DNA of 64,000 nucleotides from Corallococcus macrosporus (GTDB lineage: Bacteria; Myxococcota; Myxococcia; Myxococcales; Myxococcaceae): NCBI RefSeq assembly GCF_017302985.1, contig NZ_JAFIMU010000004.1, forward strand, positions 972,869-1,036,868, written 5' to 3'. Under the pieces are notes generated by a model. It saw nothing but the letters and a program-made list of their open reading frames with translations. It had not been told where the DNA came from and made no database searches. A program made the translations under genes and the position numbers. Below, piece after piece: positions 16,053-24,251 of this stretch; position 1 is the stretch's first letter; each line of letters starts with the position of its first letter.

Positions 16053-17747
16053 ATGGACGGGCGAGCGCTGCGCATCGGCAATGCATCCGGCTTCTACGGC
16101 GACCGCTTCTCCGCGTTCCGGGAGATGCTGGAGGGCGGTCCGCTCGACGTCCTCACCGGCGACTACCTGGCGGAGCTGACCATGCTCATCCTGGGGCGAG
16201 ACCGGCTGAAGAACCCGGATGGCGGCTACGCGAAGACGTTCCTGCGGCAGCTGGAGGAGACGCTTGGCCTCGCGGTGGAGCGCAAGGTCCGCATCGTGGC
16301 GAACGCCGGTGGCCTCAACCCGCAGGGGCTCGCGAACGACCTGCGCGCGCTCGCCGCGAAGCTGGGGTTGACCGTCAACATCGCGCACGTCGAAGGCGAT
16401 GACCTCGTTGGACGCGCGGACGAGCTTGGCTTCGAGCAGCCCCTCACGGCGAACGCGTACCTCGGGGGCTGGGGCATCGCGGCGTGTCTGGACGCGGGCG
16501 CGGACATCGTCGTCACGGGACGCGTGACGGACGCTTCGCTCGTCGTCGGCCCCGCGGCCTCCCACTTCGGCTGGAAGCGCGACGACTGGGACCGCCTCGC
16601 GGGCGCGATGGTCGCGGGCCACGTCCTGGAGTGCGGCGCCCAGGCGACCGGCGGCAACTTCGCGCGCTTCAGTGAAATCGACGTGCGCCGGCCCGGCTTC
16701 CCGCTGGCGGAGGTCTTCGCCGACGGCTCGAGCATCATCACGAAGCATCCGGGCACCGGGGGCGCGGTCACCGTGGACACGGTGAAGGCCCAGCTCGTCT
16801 ATGAAATCGGCGGGGCGCGCTATGCCGGCCCTGACGCCACCGCGCGCTTCGACACCATCGTGATCGCCGAGGACGGCACCGACCGGGTGCGCCTGTCGGG
16901 CGTGCGCGGCGAGCCGCCCCCTCCGGATGTGAAGGTGTGCCTGAACCGGCTCGGCGGCTTCCGCAACGACGCCCAGTTCGTGCTGGTGGGGCTGGACATC
17001 GAGGAGAAGGCCGCGCTGGTGCGGACGCAGCTCAACGCGACGCTCAAGCCCCGGCCCGCCGAGGTCCTCTACACGCTCGCGCGCACCGACCATGCCGACG
17101 CTCCGAGCGAGGAGCAGGCGTCCGCGACCCTGCGGGTCACCGTGAAGGACGCCGACCCGAAGGTCGCTGGCCGCTCCTTCAACGGCGCGGTGGTGGAGCT
17201 CGCGCTGTCCAGCTACCCCGGCTTCTTCCTGCCGGCGATGCCCGGTGACGCTTCGCCCTTCGGGGTCTACACGGCCGGCTACGTGGACGCGCGGAAGGTG
17301 CCGCACGTCGCGGTGCTGCCGGACGGGCGGCGCATCGACGTGCTGCCTCCGGAGGAGACCCGGGGGCTCGAAGCCGTGTCCGCGCCGTCGCTGCCCGCGC
17401 CGCTGTCGGCGGGCCCCACCCGGCGCTTGCCGCTCGGTCAGGTGGCCCTGGCCCGCAGCGGGGACAAGGGCGGGGACGCGAACATCGGCGTCTGGGTCCG
17501 CACCGACGAGGCCTGGCGCTGGCTCGTGCACACCCTCACGGAGGAGCAGCTGCGCACGCTGCTTCCGGAGACGCAGTCGCTGAAGGTCCAGCGCCACGTG
17601 CTCCCGAACCTGCGCGCCCTGAACTTCGTCATCGAGGGACTGCTTGGCGAGGGCGTCTCGTCCGCCACCCGCTTCGACCAGCAGGCCAAGGCGCTGGGTG
17701 AGTGGCTGCGCTCGCGCCACGTCGACGTCCCGGAATCGCTTCTCTAG
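16053..17747 (+). CDS. atuA: AtuA-like protein (DUF1446 domain)
   Basis: The 564-residue protein matches the AtuA/DUF1446 family: an N-terminal DUF1446 domain (about 1-445) and a C-terminal AtuA-like ferredoxin-fold domain (about 455-555, starting LARSGDKGGDANIGV). Family blocks include IGNASGFYGDR, LTGDYLAELTM, NAGGLNP and VVTGRVTDASLVVGP. AtuA is needed for growth of Pseudomonas on citronellol and geraniol, but its reaction is not established. AGGAGG at 16043-16048 sets the ATG at 16053. It is the first gene of a seven-gene operon and faces the TetR gene. Confidence 0.88.
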   Translation: MDGRALRIGNASGFYGDRFSAFREMLEGGPLDVLTGDYLAELTMLILGRDRLKNPDGGYAKTFLRQLEETLGLAVERKVRIVANAGGLNPQGLANDLRALAAKLGLTVNIAHVEGDDLVGRADELGFEQPLTANAYLGGWGIAACLDAGADIVVTGRVTDASLVVGPAASHFGWKRDDWDRLAGAMVAGHVLECGAQATGGNFARFSEIDVRRPGFPLAEVFADGSSIITKHPGTGGAVTVDTVKAQLVYEIGGARYAGPDATARFDTIVIAEDGTDRVRLSGVRGEPPPPDVKVCLNRLGGFRNDAQFVLVGLDIEEKAALVRTQLNATLKPRPAEVLYTLARTDHADAPSEEQASATLRVTVKDADPKVAGRSFNGAVVELALSSYPGFFLPAMPGDASPFGVYTAGYVDARKVPHVAVLPDGRRIDVLPPEETRGLEAVSAPSLPAPLSAGPTRRLPLGQVALARSGDKGGDANIGVWVRTDEAWRWLVHTLTEEQLRTLLPETQSLKVQRHVLPNLRALNFVIEGLLGEGVSSATRFDQQAKALGEWLRSRHVDVPESLL

Positions 17748-17770
17748 CGCCTTCGCCCACCGAGGAAGCC

Positions 17771-18934
17771 ATGCAGCAGACCCAGGAACACCGCGCCATC
17801 CGCCAGACCGTCCGCAAGTTCGTGGAACAGGAGCTGAACCCGCACGTCGACGCCTGGGAGGCCGCGGAGATCTTCCCGGCCCGGGAGGTGTTCCGGAAGC
17901 TGGGCGAGCTCGGGCTGCTCGGCATCACCAAGCCCACGGAGTTCGGCGGACTGGGACTGGATGCTTCGTTCTCCGTCGCCTTCGCGGAGGAGCTGGGCCA
18001 CTGCACCTGCGGCGCGCTGCCCATGGCCATTGGCGTCGTGACGGACATGGCGACGCCGGCGCTCGCCCGCTTCGGCGGTGATGAACTCCGGCGTGAGTTC
18101 CTGGCGCCCACGCTCACCGGCGAGCGCGTCTGCTCCATCGCGGTGAGCGAGCCGGGCGCCGGCTCCGACGTGGCGAGCGTGACGACCACGGCGCGCCGCG
18201 ACGGCGACGACTACGTCATCGACGGCAGCAAGATGTGGATCACCAACGGCATGCAGGCGGACTGGATCTGCCTGCTCGCCAACACGGGTGAGGGGCCGGC
18301 GCACGCGAACAAGTCGCTCATCATCGTGCCCATGGACCGTCCCGGCATCACGCGGTCGAAGATCCGCAAGCTCGGCATGTGGGCGTCGGACACGGCGCAG
18401 CTCTTCTTCGACGGCGTGCGCGTCCCCGCGCGCTTCCGCATCGGAGACGAGGGGCGCGGCTTCGCCATGCAGATGCAGCAGTTCCAGGAGGAGCGGCTGT
18501 TCGTGTCGGCGAGCACGCTCGTCACCTTCGACCGGCTCATCGCGCAGACGGCCGAGTACACGCGGCAGCGCAAGGCCTTCGGCCAGTCCATCCTCGACAA
18601 CCAGAGCGTGCACTTCCGGCTCGCGGAACTGCAGACGGAGGTCGAGGCGCTCCGGGCGCTCATCTACCGGACCGTCGGCATGTACATCGAGAACAAGGAC
18701 GACCCGGAGGTCGTGAAGCTGGCCTCGATGTGCAAGCTCAAGTCGGGCCGGCTGGCCCGCGAGCTCGTCGACGGCTGCCTCCAGTACTGGGGCGGCATGG
18801 GCTTCACCTGGGACAACCCCGTCGCCCGCGCCTACCGCGACCTGCGCCTGGGCTCCATCGGTGGCGGCGCCGACGAGGTGATGCTCGGAATCATCAGCAA
18901 GGCCATGGGCACGCTGCCCCGCAAGGCCCGCTAG
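17771..18934 (+). CDS. atuD: acyl-CoA dehydrogenase, citronellyl-CoA dehydrogenase-like
   Basis: This 387-residue flavoprotein has the complete acyl-CoA dehydrogenase fold. Signatures are CSIAVSEPGAGSDVASVTT (FAD contact) and KMWITNG in the middle domain, RKAFGQSI, and a C-terminal region near QYWGGMGFTWDNPVARAYRD. It would introduce a 2,3 double bond into the CoA-thioester substrate and pass electrons to ETF. The text around NPHVDAWEAAEIFPAREVF and LGHCTCGALPMAIGV recalls AtuD rather than isovaleryl-CoA dehydrogenase, but the substrate is an inference. A GAGGAA site precedes the ATG at 17771. It lies 23 bases after atuA. Confidence 0.88.
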   Translation: MQQTQEHRAIRQTVRKFVEQELNPHVDAWEAAEIFPAREVFRKLGELGLLGITKPTEFGGLGLDASFSVAFAEELGHCTCGALPMAIGVVTDMATPALARFGGDELRREFLAPTLTGERVCSIAVSEPGAGSDVASVTTTARRDGDDYVIDGSKMWITNGMQADWICLLANTGEGPAHANKSLIIVPMDRPGITRSKIRKLGMWASDTAQLFFDGVRVPARFRIGDEGRGFAMQMQQFQEERLFVSASTLVTFDRLIAQTAEYTRQRKAFGQSILDNQSVHFRLAELQTEVEALRALIYRTVGMYIENKDDPEVVKLASMCKLKSGRLARELVDGCLQYWGGMGFTWDNPVARAYRDLRLGSIGGGADEVMLGIISKAMGTLPRKAR

Positions 18935-18943
18935 GAGAACACG

Positions 18944-19822
18944 ATGGGATACCGTTCAGTCTTCGCTCCGGATGCGTTCGCGGGCCGTACCATCATCGTC
19001 ACCGGCGCTGGCAGCGGCATCGGCCGGTGCACCGCGCATGAGCTCGCGTCGCTCGGCGCGCACGTCGTCCTCGTGGGCCGCAAGCAGGAGAAGCTCGCGA
19101 AGGTCGCCGCGGAGCTGGCCGCGGAGGGCCATGCGTCCACGCAGCACGCCGTGGACATCCGCGACGAGGCGGCGGTGACCGCCATGGTCGCCGCCGTCGT
19201 CCAGGAGCGCGGCCGCATCCACGGGCTCGTGAACAACGCGGGCGGGCAGTTCCCGTCGCCGCTGTCGGCCATCTCCAAGAAGGGCTTCGAGGCGGTCGTC
19301 GCGACGAACCTCACCGGCGGCTTCCTGGTCGCGCGCGAGGTGTTCAACCAGTCCATGACCGACCACGGCGGCGCCATCGTGAACATGCTCGCGGATGCCT
19401 GGAACGGCATGCCGGGCATGGGGCACTCGGGCGCGGCCCGCGCCGGCATGTTCAACCTGACGCAGACGGCCGCCGTCGAATGGGCCTTCGCCGGGGTCCG
19501 CGTGAACGCCGTCGCGCCGGGCTGGGTCGCCTCCAGCGGCCTGGACACCTACGAGGACCCCTTCGTCCGCGAGATGATCCCCATGCTGCGCAAGCAGGTG
19601 CCGCTGCACCGGCTGGCCACGGAGGCGGAGGTCAGCGGCGCCATCGTCTTCCTGCTCTCCGACGTGGCGGCGTTCATCAGCGGCGAGGTCATCCGCATCG
19701 ACGGAGCGGCGTCCTGCAACACGAAGGCGTTCCCGCTGTCGGAGCACTCGAACTCGAAGCCGTACGAAGGGTTCCACCTGGCCAAGGGCCCCGCCATCCT
19801 CGACGGCCCGAAGGAGAAGTGA
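18944..19822 (+). CDS. short-chain dehydrogenase/reductase lacking the YxxxK motif, AtuB/AtuG-like
   Basis: The 292-residue SDR keeps the Rossmann signature TGAGSGIG (20-27) and NNAG (97-100). At the catalytic position it reads HSGAARAG (161-168): His replaces the usual Tyr and Ala replaces the Lys four residues on. The same HSGAARAG pattern is known from peroxisomal trans-2-enoyl-CoA reductases, so an enoyl- or dienoyl-CoA reductase role is plausible. Atu clusters encode two SDRs (AtuB and AtuG); here there is one. It begins nine bases after the dehydrogenase gene and ends one base before the carboxylase start. Confidence 0.82.
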   Translation: MGYRSVFAPDAFAGRTIIVTGAGSGIGRCTAHELASLGAHVVLVGRKQEKLAKVAAELAAEGHASTQHAVDIRDEAAVTAMVAAVVQERGRIHGLVNNAGGQFPSPLSAISKKGFEAVVATNLTGGFLVAREVFNQSMTDHGGAIVNMLADAWNGMPGMGHSGAARAGMFNLTQTAAVEWAFAGVRVNAVAPGWVASSGLDTYEDPFVREMIPMLRKQVPLHRLATEAEVSGAIVFLLSDVAAFISGEVIRIDGAASCNTKAFPLSEHSNSKPYEGFHLAKGPAILDGPKEK

Positions 19823-19823
19823 C

Positions 19824-21440
19824 GTGCCCGCGCTCATCTCCCAAGTCGAACCCACCTCCGCCGCCTTCACCACGCAGCGCAAGGAGATGCTCGCCCGCGT
19901 CGCGGAGCTGCGCGCCATCGAGCAGAAGTCGCGCGACACCGAGCTGCTGGCCCGCGAGAAGTTCAAGCAGCGTGGACAGCTCCTGCCGCGTGAGCGCCTG
20001 GCGCTGCTGCTCGACCGGGGCTCGCCCTTCCTGGAGCTCTCCACGCTCTGCGGCTACAAGCACCACGACGACAGCGACGGCTCGCTGGCCGGTGGCAATA
20101 CGCTCATCGGCATCGGCTTCGTGTCCGGGGTGCGCTGTCTGGTGTTCGTCAGCAACTCCGCCGTGAAGGGCGGCACCGCGACGCCGTGGGGCGTCCAGAA
20201 GGCCCTGCGCGCGCAGGAGATTGCCCTGGAGAACCGGCTGCCCGTCGTGTCGCTCGTGGAGAGCGGCGGCGCGAACCTGCTCTACCAGCAGGAGATCTTC
20301 ATCCCGGGCGGAGAGACCTTCTACAACCAGGCGAAGCTGTCCGCGGCGGGCATCCCCCAGGTCACCGTCGTCCACGGCTCGAGCACGGCGGGCGGCGCGT
20401 ACATCCCGGGCCTGTCCGACCACGTCGTGATGGTGCGCGGCAAGGCGAAGGTGTTCCTCGCGGGCCCGCCGCTGCTGCTCGCGGCCACGGGCGAGGTCGC
20501 CACGGATGAAGACCTGGGCGGCGCGGAGATGCACACCACCGTGGCCGGCACCTCGGACCACCTCGCCGAGGACGACGCCGACGGCATCCGCATCGCGCGG
20601 GAGATCGTCGCCTCGCTCGGGTGGAACGACGCGCTGCCTCGGCCCGCGCGCCCCGGCTTCGAGCCGCCGCGCTACGCGGTGGAGGAGCTGTGCGGCGTCG
20701 TGCCCATCGACCACCGCAAGCCCTACGACTGCCGCGAGGTGATTGCCCGGCTGGTGGATGGCTCGGACTTCTCGCCGTTCAAGGACGAGTACGACGCGCT
20801 CACCGTCTGCGGCTGGGCGCGCATCGAGGGCCGGGCGGTGGGCATCATCGGCAACAACGGGCCCATCACGGCGAAGGGCGCGACGAAGGCGGGGCAGTTC
20901 ATCCAGCTCTGCTGCCAGGCGCGGACGCCCATCGTCTACCTGCAGAACACCACCGGCTACATGGTGGGCACCCAGTCGGAGCAGGGCGGCATCGTGAAGC
21001 ACGGCGCGAAGATGCTTCAGGCCGTGGCCAACGCGACCGTGCCGCAGATGACCCTCCTCCTGGGCGGTGCCTTCGGCGCGGGCAACTACGGCATGTGCGG
21101 CCGTGCGTTCCACCCGCGCTTCATCTTCGCCTGGCCCAACGCGCGCACCGCGGTGATGGGCGGCGAGCAGGCGGCGAAGGTGCTGACCATCGTCGCCACG
21201 GAGAAGGCCCGGCGCGCGGGGCTGCCGCCCGACCAGGAGTTCCTGGACGGGATGGCGAAGCCGCTCATCGAGCAGTTCGACCAGGAGTCGGACGCCTTTC
21301 ATTGCAGCGCGCGGCTGTTCGACGACGGCGTCATCGACCCCCGGGACACGCGGCGCGTTCTCGGGTTCATCCTGGCCACGTGTGACGAGGCTTCGCGCCG
21401 CACGCTGGCGCCCAACTCCTTCGGCGTCGCCCGGCTGTAG
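19824..21440 (+). CDS. atuC: acyl-CoA carboxylase beta subunit, geranyl/methylcrotonyl-CoA type
   Basis: The 538-residue carboxyltransferase subunit transfers CO2 from biotin to the gamma carbon of a branched enoyl-CoA. Two crotonase-like halves are visible, with oxyanion loops at GSSTAGGAYIPG and LGGAFGAGNYGMCGRAF. The sequence around IPGGETFYNQAKLSAAGIPQ and VVHGSSTAGGAY resembles geranyl-CoA carboxylase AtuC more than methylcrotonyl-CoA carboxylase, which usually has GSCTAGGAYVPAM. This is from memory and not an alignment. Translation starts at a GTG (19824), one base after the SDR stop, behind AAGGAGAAG. Confidence 0.88.
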   Translation: MPALISQVEPTSAAFTTQRKEMLARVAELRAIEQKSRDTELLAREKFKQRGQLLPRERLALLLDRGSPFLELSTLCGYKHHDDSDGSLAGGNTLIGIGFVSGVRCLVFVSNSAVKGGTATPWGVQKALRAQEIALENRLPVVSLVESGGANLLYQQEIFIPGGETFYNQAKLSAAGIPQVTVVHGSSTAGGAYIPGLSDHVVMVRGKAKVFLAGPPLLLAATGEVATDEDLGGAEMHTTVAGTSDHLAEDDADGIRIAREIVASLGWNDALPRPARPGFEPPRYAVEELCGVVPIDHRKPYDCREVIARLVDGSDFSPFKDEYDALTVCGWARIEGRAVGIIGNNGPITAKGATKAGQFIQLCCQARTPIVYLQNTTGYMVGTQSEQGGIVKHGAKMLQAVANATVPQMTLLLGGAFGAGNYGMCGRAFHPRFIFAWPNARTAVMGGEQAAKVLTIVATEKARRAGLPPDQEFLDGMAKPLIEQFDQESDAFHCSARLFDDGVIDPRDTRRVLGFILATCDEASRRTLAPNSFGVARL

Positions 21441-21451
21441 CGAGGGGAATC

Positions 21452-23464
21452 ATGAAACGCATCCACAAGGTGCTGGTGGCGAACCGGGGTGAGATCGCCG
21501 TGCGCGTGCTGCGGACGTGCCGCCGGCTCGGCCTGCGCACGGTCGCCGTCTTCTCCGACGCGGACCGGGAGGCCCCCCACGTGCGGCTCGCCGACGAGGC
21601 GATGCACCTGGGGCCCGCGCCCGCGCGGGAGTCCTATCTCTCCATCGAGCGGGTCCTCGCCGCGGCGAAGGCCTCCGGCGCGGACGCCATCCATCCCGGC
21701 TACGGCTTCCTCTCCGAGAACGAGGACTTCGCGCGCGCGTGCGCGGAGGCCGGCTTCGTGTTCGTAGGACCGCCGGCGGAAGCCATCGAGCTGATGGGGA
21801 ACAAGCGGCAGGCGAAGCTGCGCATGCAGGCCGCCGACGTGCCGTGCATCCCCGGCTATGAAGCCGCCCGTCCCGGCGAGTCGCTGGAGGACGAGGCCCT
21901 GGTCCGCGAGGGCCAGCGCATCGGGTTCCCCCTCATGGTGAAGGCGGCGGCGGGCGGCGGTGGACGCGGCATGCGCCTGGTCCGTGACCCTGGCGCGCTG
22001 CTCGACGCCATCCGCTCCGCGCGCTCGGAGGCGACGAACGCGTTTGGCAGCGGCGAGCTCATCCTGGAGCGCGCCATCGAAGGCGCGCGCCACGTGGAGG
22101 TGCAGGTCTTCGCGGACGAGCACGGGGGCGCGGTGCACCTGGGCGAGCGCGACTGCTCCGTCCAGCGGCGGCACCAGAAGGTGATTGAAGAGAGCCCGTC
22201 CCCGGCCGTCACGCCCGAGCTGCGCGAGCGCATGGGGGCCGTGGCGGTGCAGGCCATCCGCGCCATCGGGTATCGCGGCGCGGGCACCATCGAGTTCCTC
22301 CTGGCGCCGAATGGCGACTTCTTCTTCATGGAGATGAACACGCGCCTCCAGGTCGAGCACCCGGTGACGGAGCTCATCACCGGCCTGGACCTGGTCGAGT
22401 GGCAGCTGCGCGTCGCCGACGGCGAGCCGCTCCCGCTGAAGCAGGCGGAGGTCACCTTCCGGGGGCACGCCATCGAGGCGCGCCTGTGCGCGGAGGATCC
22501 GGCCCGGGGCTTCCTCCCGCGGACGGGACGGCTGCTCGCGTGGGTGCCGCCGGAAGGCGAGGGCATCCGCGTGGACCACGGCGTGCGTGAGGGGCAGGAC
22601 ATCACGCCGTTCTACGACTCCATGCAGGCCAAGCTCATCGCGCACGGACCGGACCGCGAGATGGCGCGCGGGCGGCTGGCCGCGGCGCTGCGCGAGCTGA
22701 CGGTGTTCGGTATCACGACGAACAGCACCTTCATCCAGCATGTGCTCGGGCACGAGGCGTTCCGCTCCGGCCGCTACGACACGGGCTTCGTCGGCGCGCA
22801 CACGCCGCCGGAGACGCTGCAGGCGCTGGGGCGGGCCTCCGCGGAGGACCAGGCCATCCTGGCCGCCGTGCTCTTCCACGACGACGCGGTGGCGCTGGCC
22901 AGGAAGGGCGGGTTCGACACGACGTTGACGGGCTGGAGCAGCTCCTATGCCCTCCCGGTGCCGGTCGTCCTGCATGACGGGACCTCGGAGTTCCGCGCGT
23001 CGGTCCGTCCCGTTGCACCGGAGGCGTACGACGTCCGCATCGGGGACACGTCGGTCTCGCTCTCCCTGCGCGGCCTGGGGGCCGAGCGCGTGGAGGTCGA
23101 GGCGGCGGGGCGGCGGCGCGCGGTCCGCTACCGCCGCGCGGGGAGCATGTTGTGGTGCTCGCTGGACGGCATCACCCGCGGCCTGCGCGACGTCTCCTTC
23201 CGGCTGCCTTCCGAGCGCGAGAAGGCCAGCGACGGCCGCCTGCGCGCGCCCATGGACGGCCGCATCATCCGGGTGAGCACCCAGGTCGGCGCGGCCGTGA
23301 AGCGGGGCGACGTGCTGGTGGTGCTCGAAGCGATGAAGATGGAGTCGTCCCTCATCGCGCCCACGGATGGTGTCGTCACGGCGGTGAACGTCACGGTCGG
23401 GGCGCAGGTGCCGGCACGGCACGTCGTCGCGGTCGTCTCCCCTGAAGCGAAGGAGGCAGCATGA
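21452..23464 (+). CDS. atuF: acyl-CoA carboxylase alpha subunit (biotin carboxylase plus biotin carrier)
   Basis: The 670-residue subunit contains a biotin carboxylase domain (about 1-450: VLVANRGEIAVRV, HPGYGFLSEN, KAAAGGGGRGMR, EMNTRLQVEHPVTE). A linker domain follows, then a biotinyl domain (about 595-663) with the EAMKMES motif, where Lys629 carries biotin. It charges biotin with bicarbonate and ATP for the neighbouring beta subunit. The layout equals methylcrotonyl- and geranyl-CoA carboxylase alpha chains. The start is 11 bases after atuC, and the stop overlaps the next gene by four bases (ATGA), so the two are probably translationally coupled. Confidence 0.93.
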   Translation: MKRIHKVLVANRGEIAVRVLRTCRRLGLRTVAVFSDADREAPHVRLADEAMHLGPAPARESYLSIERVLAAAKASGADAIHPGYGFLSENEDFARACAEAGFVFVGPPAEAIELMGNKRQAKLRMQAADVPCIPGYEAARPGESLEDEALVREGQRIGFPLMVKAAAGGGGRGMRLVRDPGALLDAIRSARSEATNAFGSGELILERAIEGARHVEVQVFADEHGGAVHLGERDCSVQRRHQKVIEESPSPAVTPELRERMGAVAVQAIRAIGYRGAGTIEFLLAPNGDFFFMEMNTRLQVEHPVTELITGLDLVEWQLRVADGEPLPLKQAEVTFRGHAIEARLCAEDPARGFLPRTGRLLAWVPPEGEGIRVDHGVREGQDITPFYDSMQAKLIAHGPDREMARGRLAAALRELTVFGITTNSTFIQHVLGHEAFRSGRYDTGFVGAHTPPETLQALGRASAEDQAILAAVLFHDDAVALARKGGFDTTLTGWSSSYALPVPVVLHDGTSEFRASVRPVAPEAYDVRIGDTSVSLSLRGLGAERVEVEAAGRRRAVRYRRAGSMLWCSLDGITRGLRDVSFRLPSEREKASDGRLRAPMDGRIIRVSTQVGAAVKRGDVLVVLEAMKMESSLIAPTDGVVTAVNVTVGAQVPARHVVAVVSPEAKEAA

Positions 23465-24234
23465 GTGAAGCAACGCTCGTCCGTTACGAGGTGTCTCGCG
23501 GCGTCGCGACCCTCACGCTCGACTCGCCCCGCAACCGCAACGCGCTGTCGCGGGCGCTCGTCACGCAGCTGCTGGAGCGGCTGCACGCCGTGGGGGCCGA
23601 CCCTGCCGTGCGGGCGGTGGTGCTCGCGGCCACCGGGCCCGCGTTCTGCGCCGGGGCGGACCTCTCGGAGATGGCGGACGGAGGCGCCGCGAAGGCACCG
23701 GCCGTGCTGCTCGACGTGTTGCGCACCCTCGTGACGCTGCCGCAGCCCGTCGTCGCGAAGGTCGCGGGGCAGGTGAGGGCCGGAGGCATCGGCATCGTGG
23801 GCGCGTGTGACGTGGCCGTCGTCGCGGAGTCCGTGAAGTTCGCCTTCACGGAGGCGCGCATTGGCGTCACGCCCGCGGTCATCTCCCTCACCACGCTGCC
23901 GCACCTGACCAGCCGGGCGGCGAGCCGCTACTTCCTCACCGGTGAGGCCTTCGACGCCACCGAGGCCGCGCGCATCGGGCTCGTCACGTCCGCGGTGCCG
24001 GACGCGTCACTGGACGGCGCCGTCGAGCAGATCCTGGAGACCTTCCGGGTGTCGTCGCCGCAGGGCCTGCGCGAGACGAAGCAACTGGTGGCCGCCGGGC
24101 TGCGCGCGCGCCTGGACGCGGGGGGCGCGGACATGGTCGCGCTCTCCGGCCGGCTGTTCGCGTCCGAAGAGGCCCAGGAGGGCATGCTCGCCTTCCTGGA
24201 GAGACGTCCCCCGGCGTGGGCCGCACCCAAGTAG
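23461..24234 (+). CDS. enoyl-CoA hydratase/isomerase, AtuE-like
   Basis: This 257-residue crotonase-fold protein has the family opening VSRGVATLTLDSPRNRNALS, the acyl-CoA loop AFCAGADLSEM (first oxyanion residue) and the AGGIGIVGACDVAVV segment (second). In the Atu route this step hydrates isohexenylglutaconyl-CoA; in the leucine route it hydrates methylglutaconyl-CoA. Context favours the former. The start codon overlaps the stop of the carboxylase alpha gene. No HMG-CoA-lyase-type gene, which would complete the pathway, is present here. Confidence 0.88.
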   Translation: MSEATLVRYEVSRGVATLTLDSPRNRNALSRALVTQLLERLHAVGADPAVRAVVLAATGPAFCAGADLSEMADGGAAKAPAVLLDVLRTLVTLPQPVVAKVAGQVRAGGIGIVGACDVAVVAESVKFAFTEARIGVTPAVISLTTLPHLTSRAASRYFLTGEAFDATEAARIGLVTSAVPDASLDGAVEQILETFRVSSPQGLRETKQLVAAGLRARLDAGGADMVALSGRLFASEEAQEGMLAFLERRPPAWAAPK

Positions 24235-24251
24235 ACGAAAGAGAGCGCACG

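Noticed and set aside
19824-23464. Call of the carboxylase as leucine-route methylcrotonyl-CoA carboxylase
   Set aside because: AtuA, the ligase and the GSSTAGGAY loop fit the Atu type better; kept as an alternative.
21299-23473. 724-codon antisense frame over the carboxylase alpha gene
   Set aside because: It is a shadow frame with biased composition and no motif.
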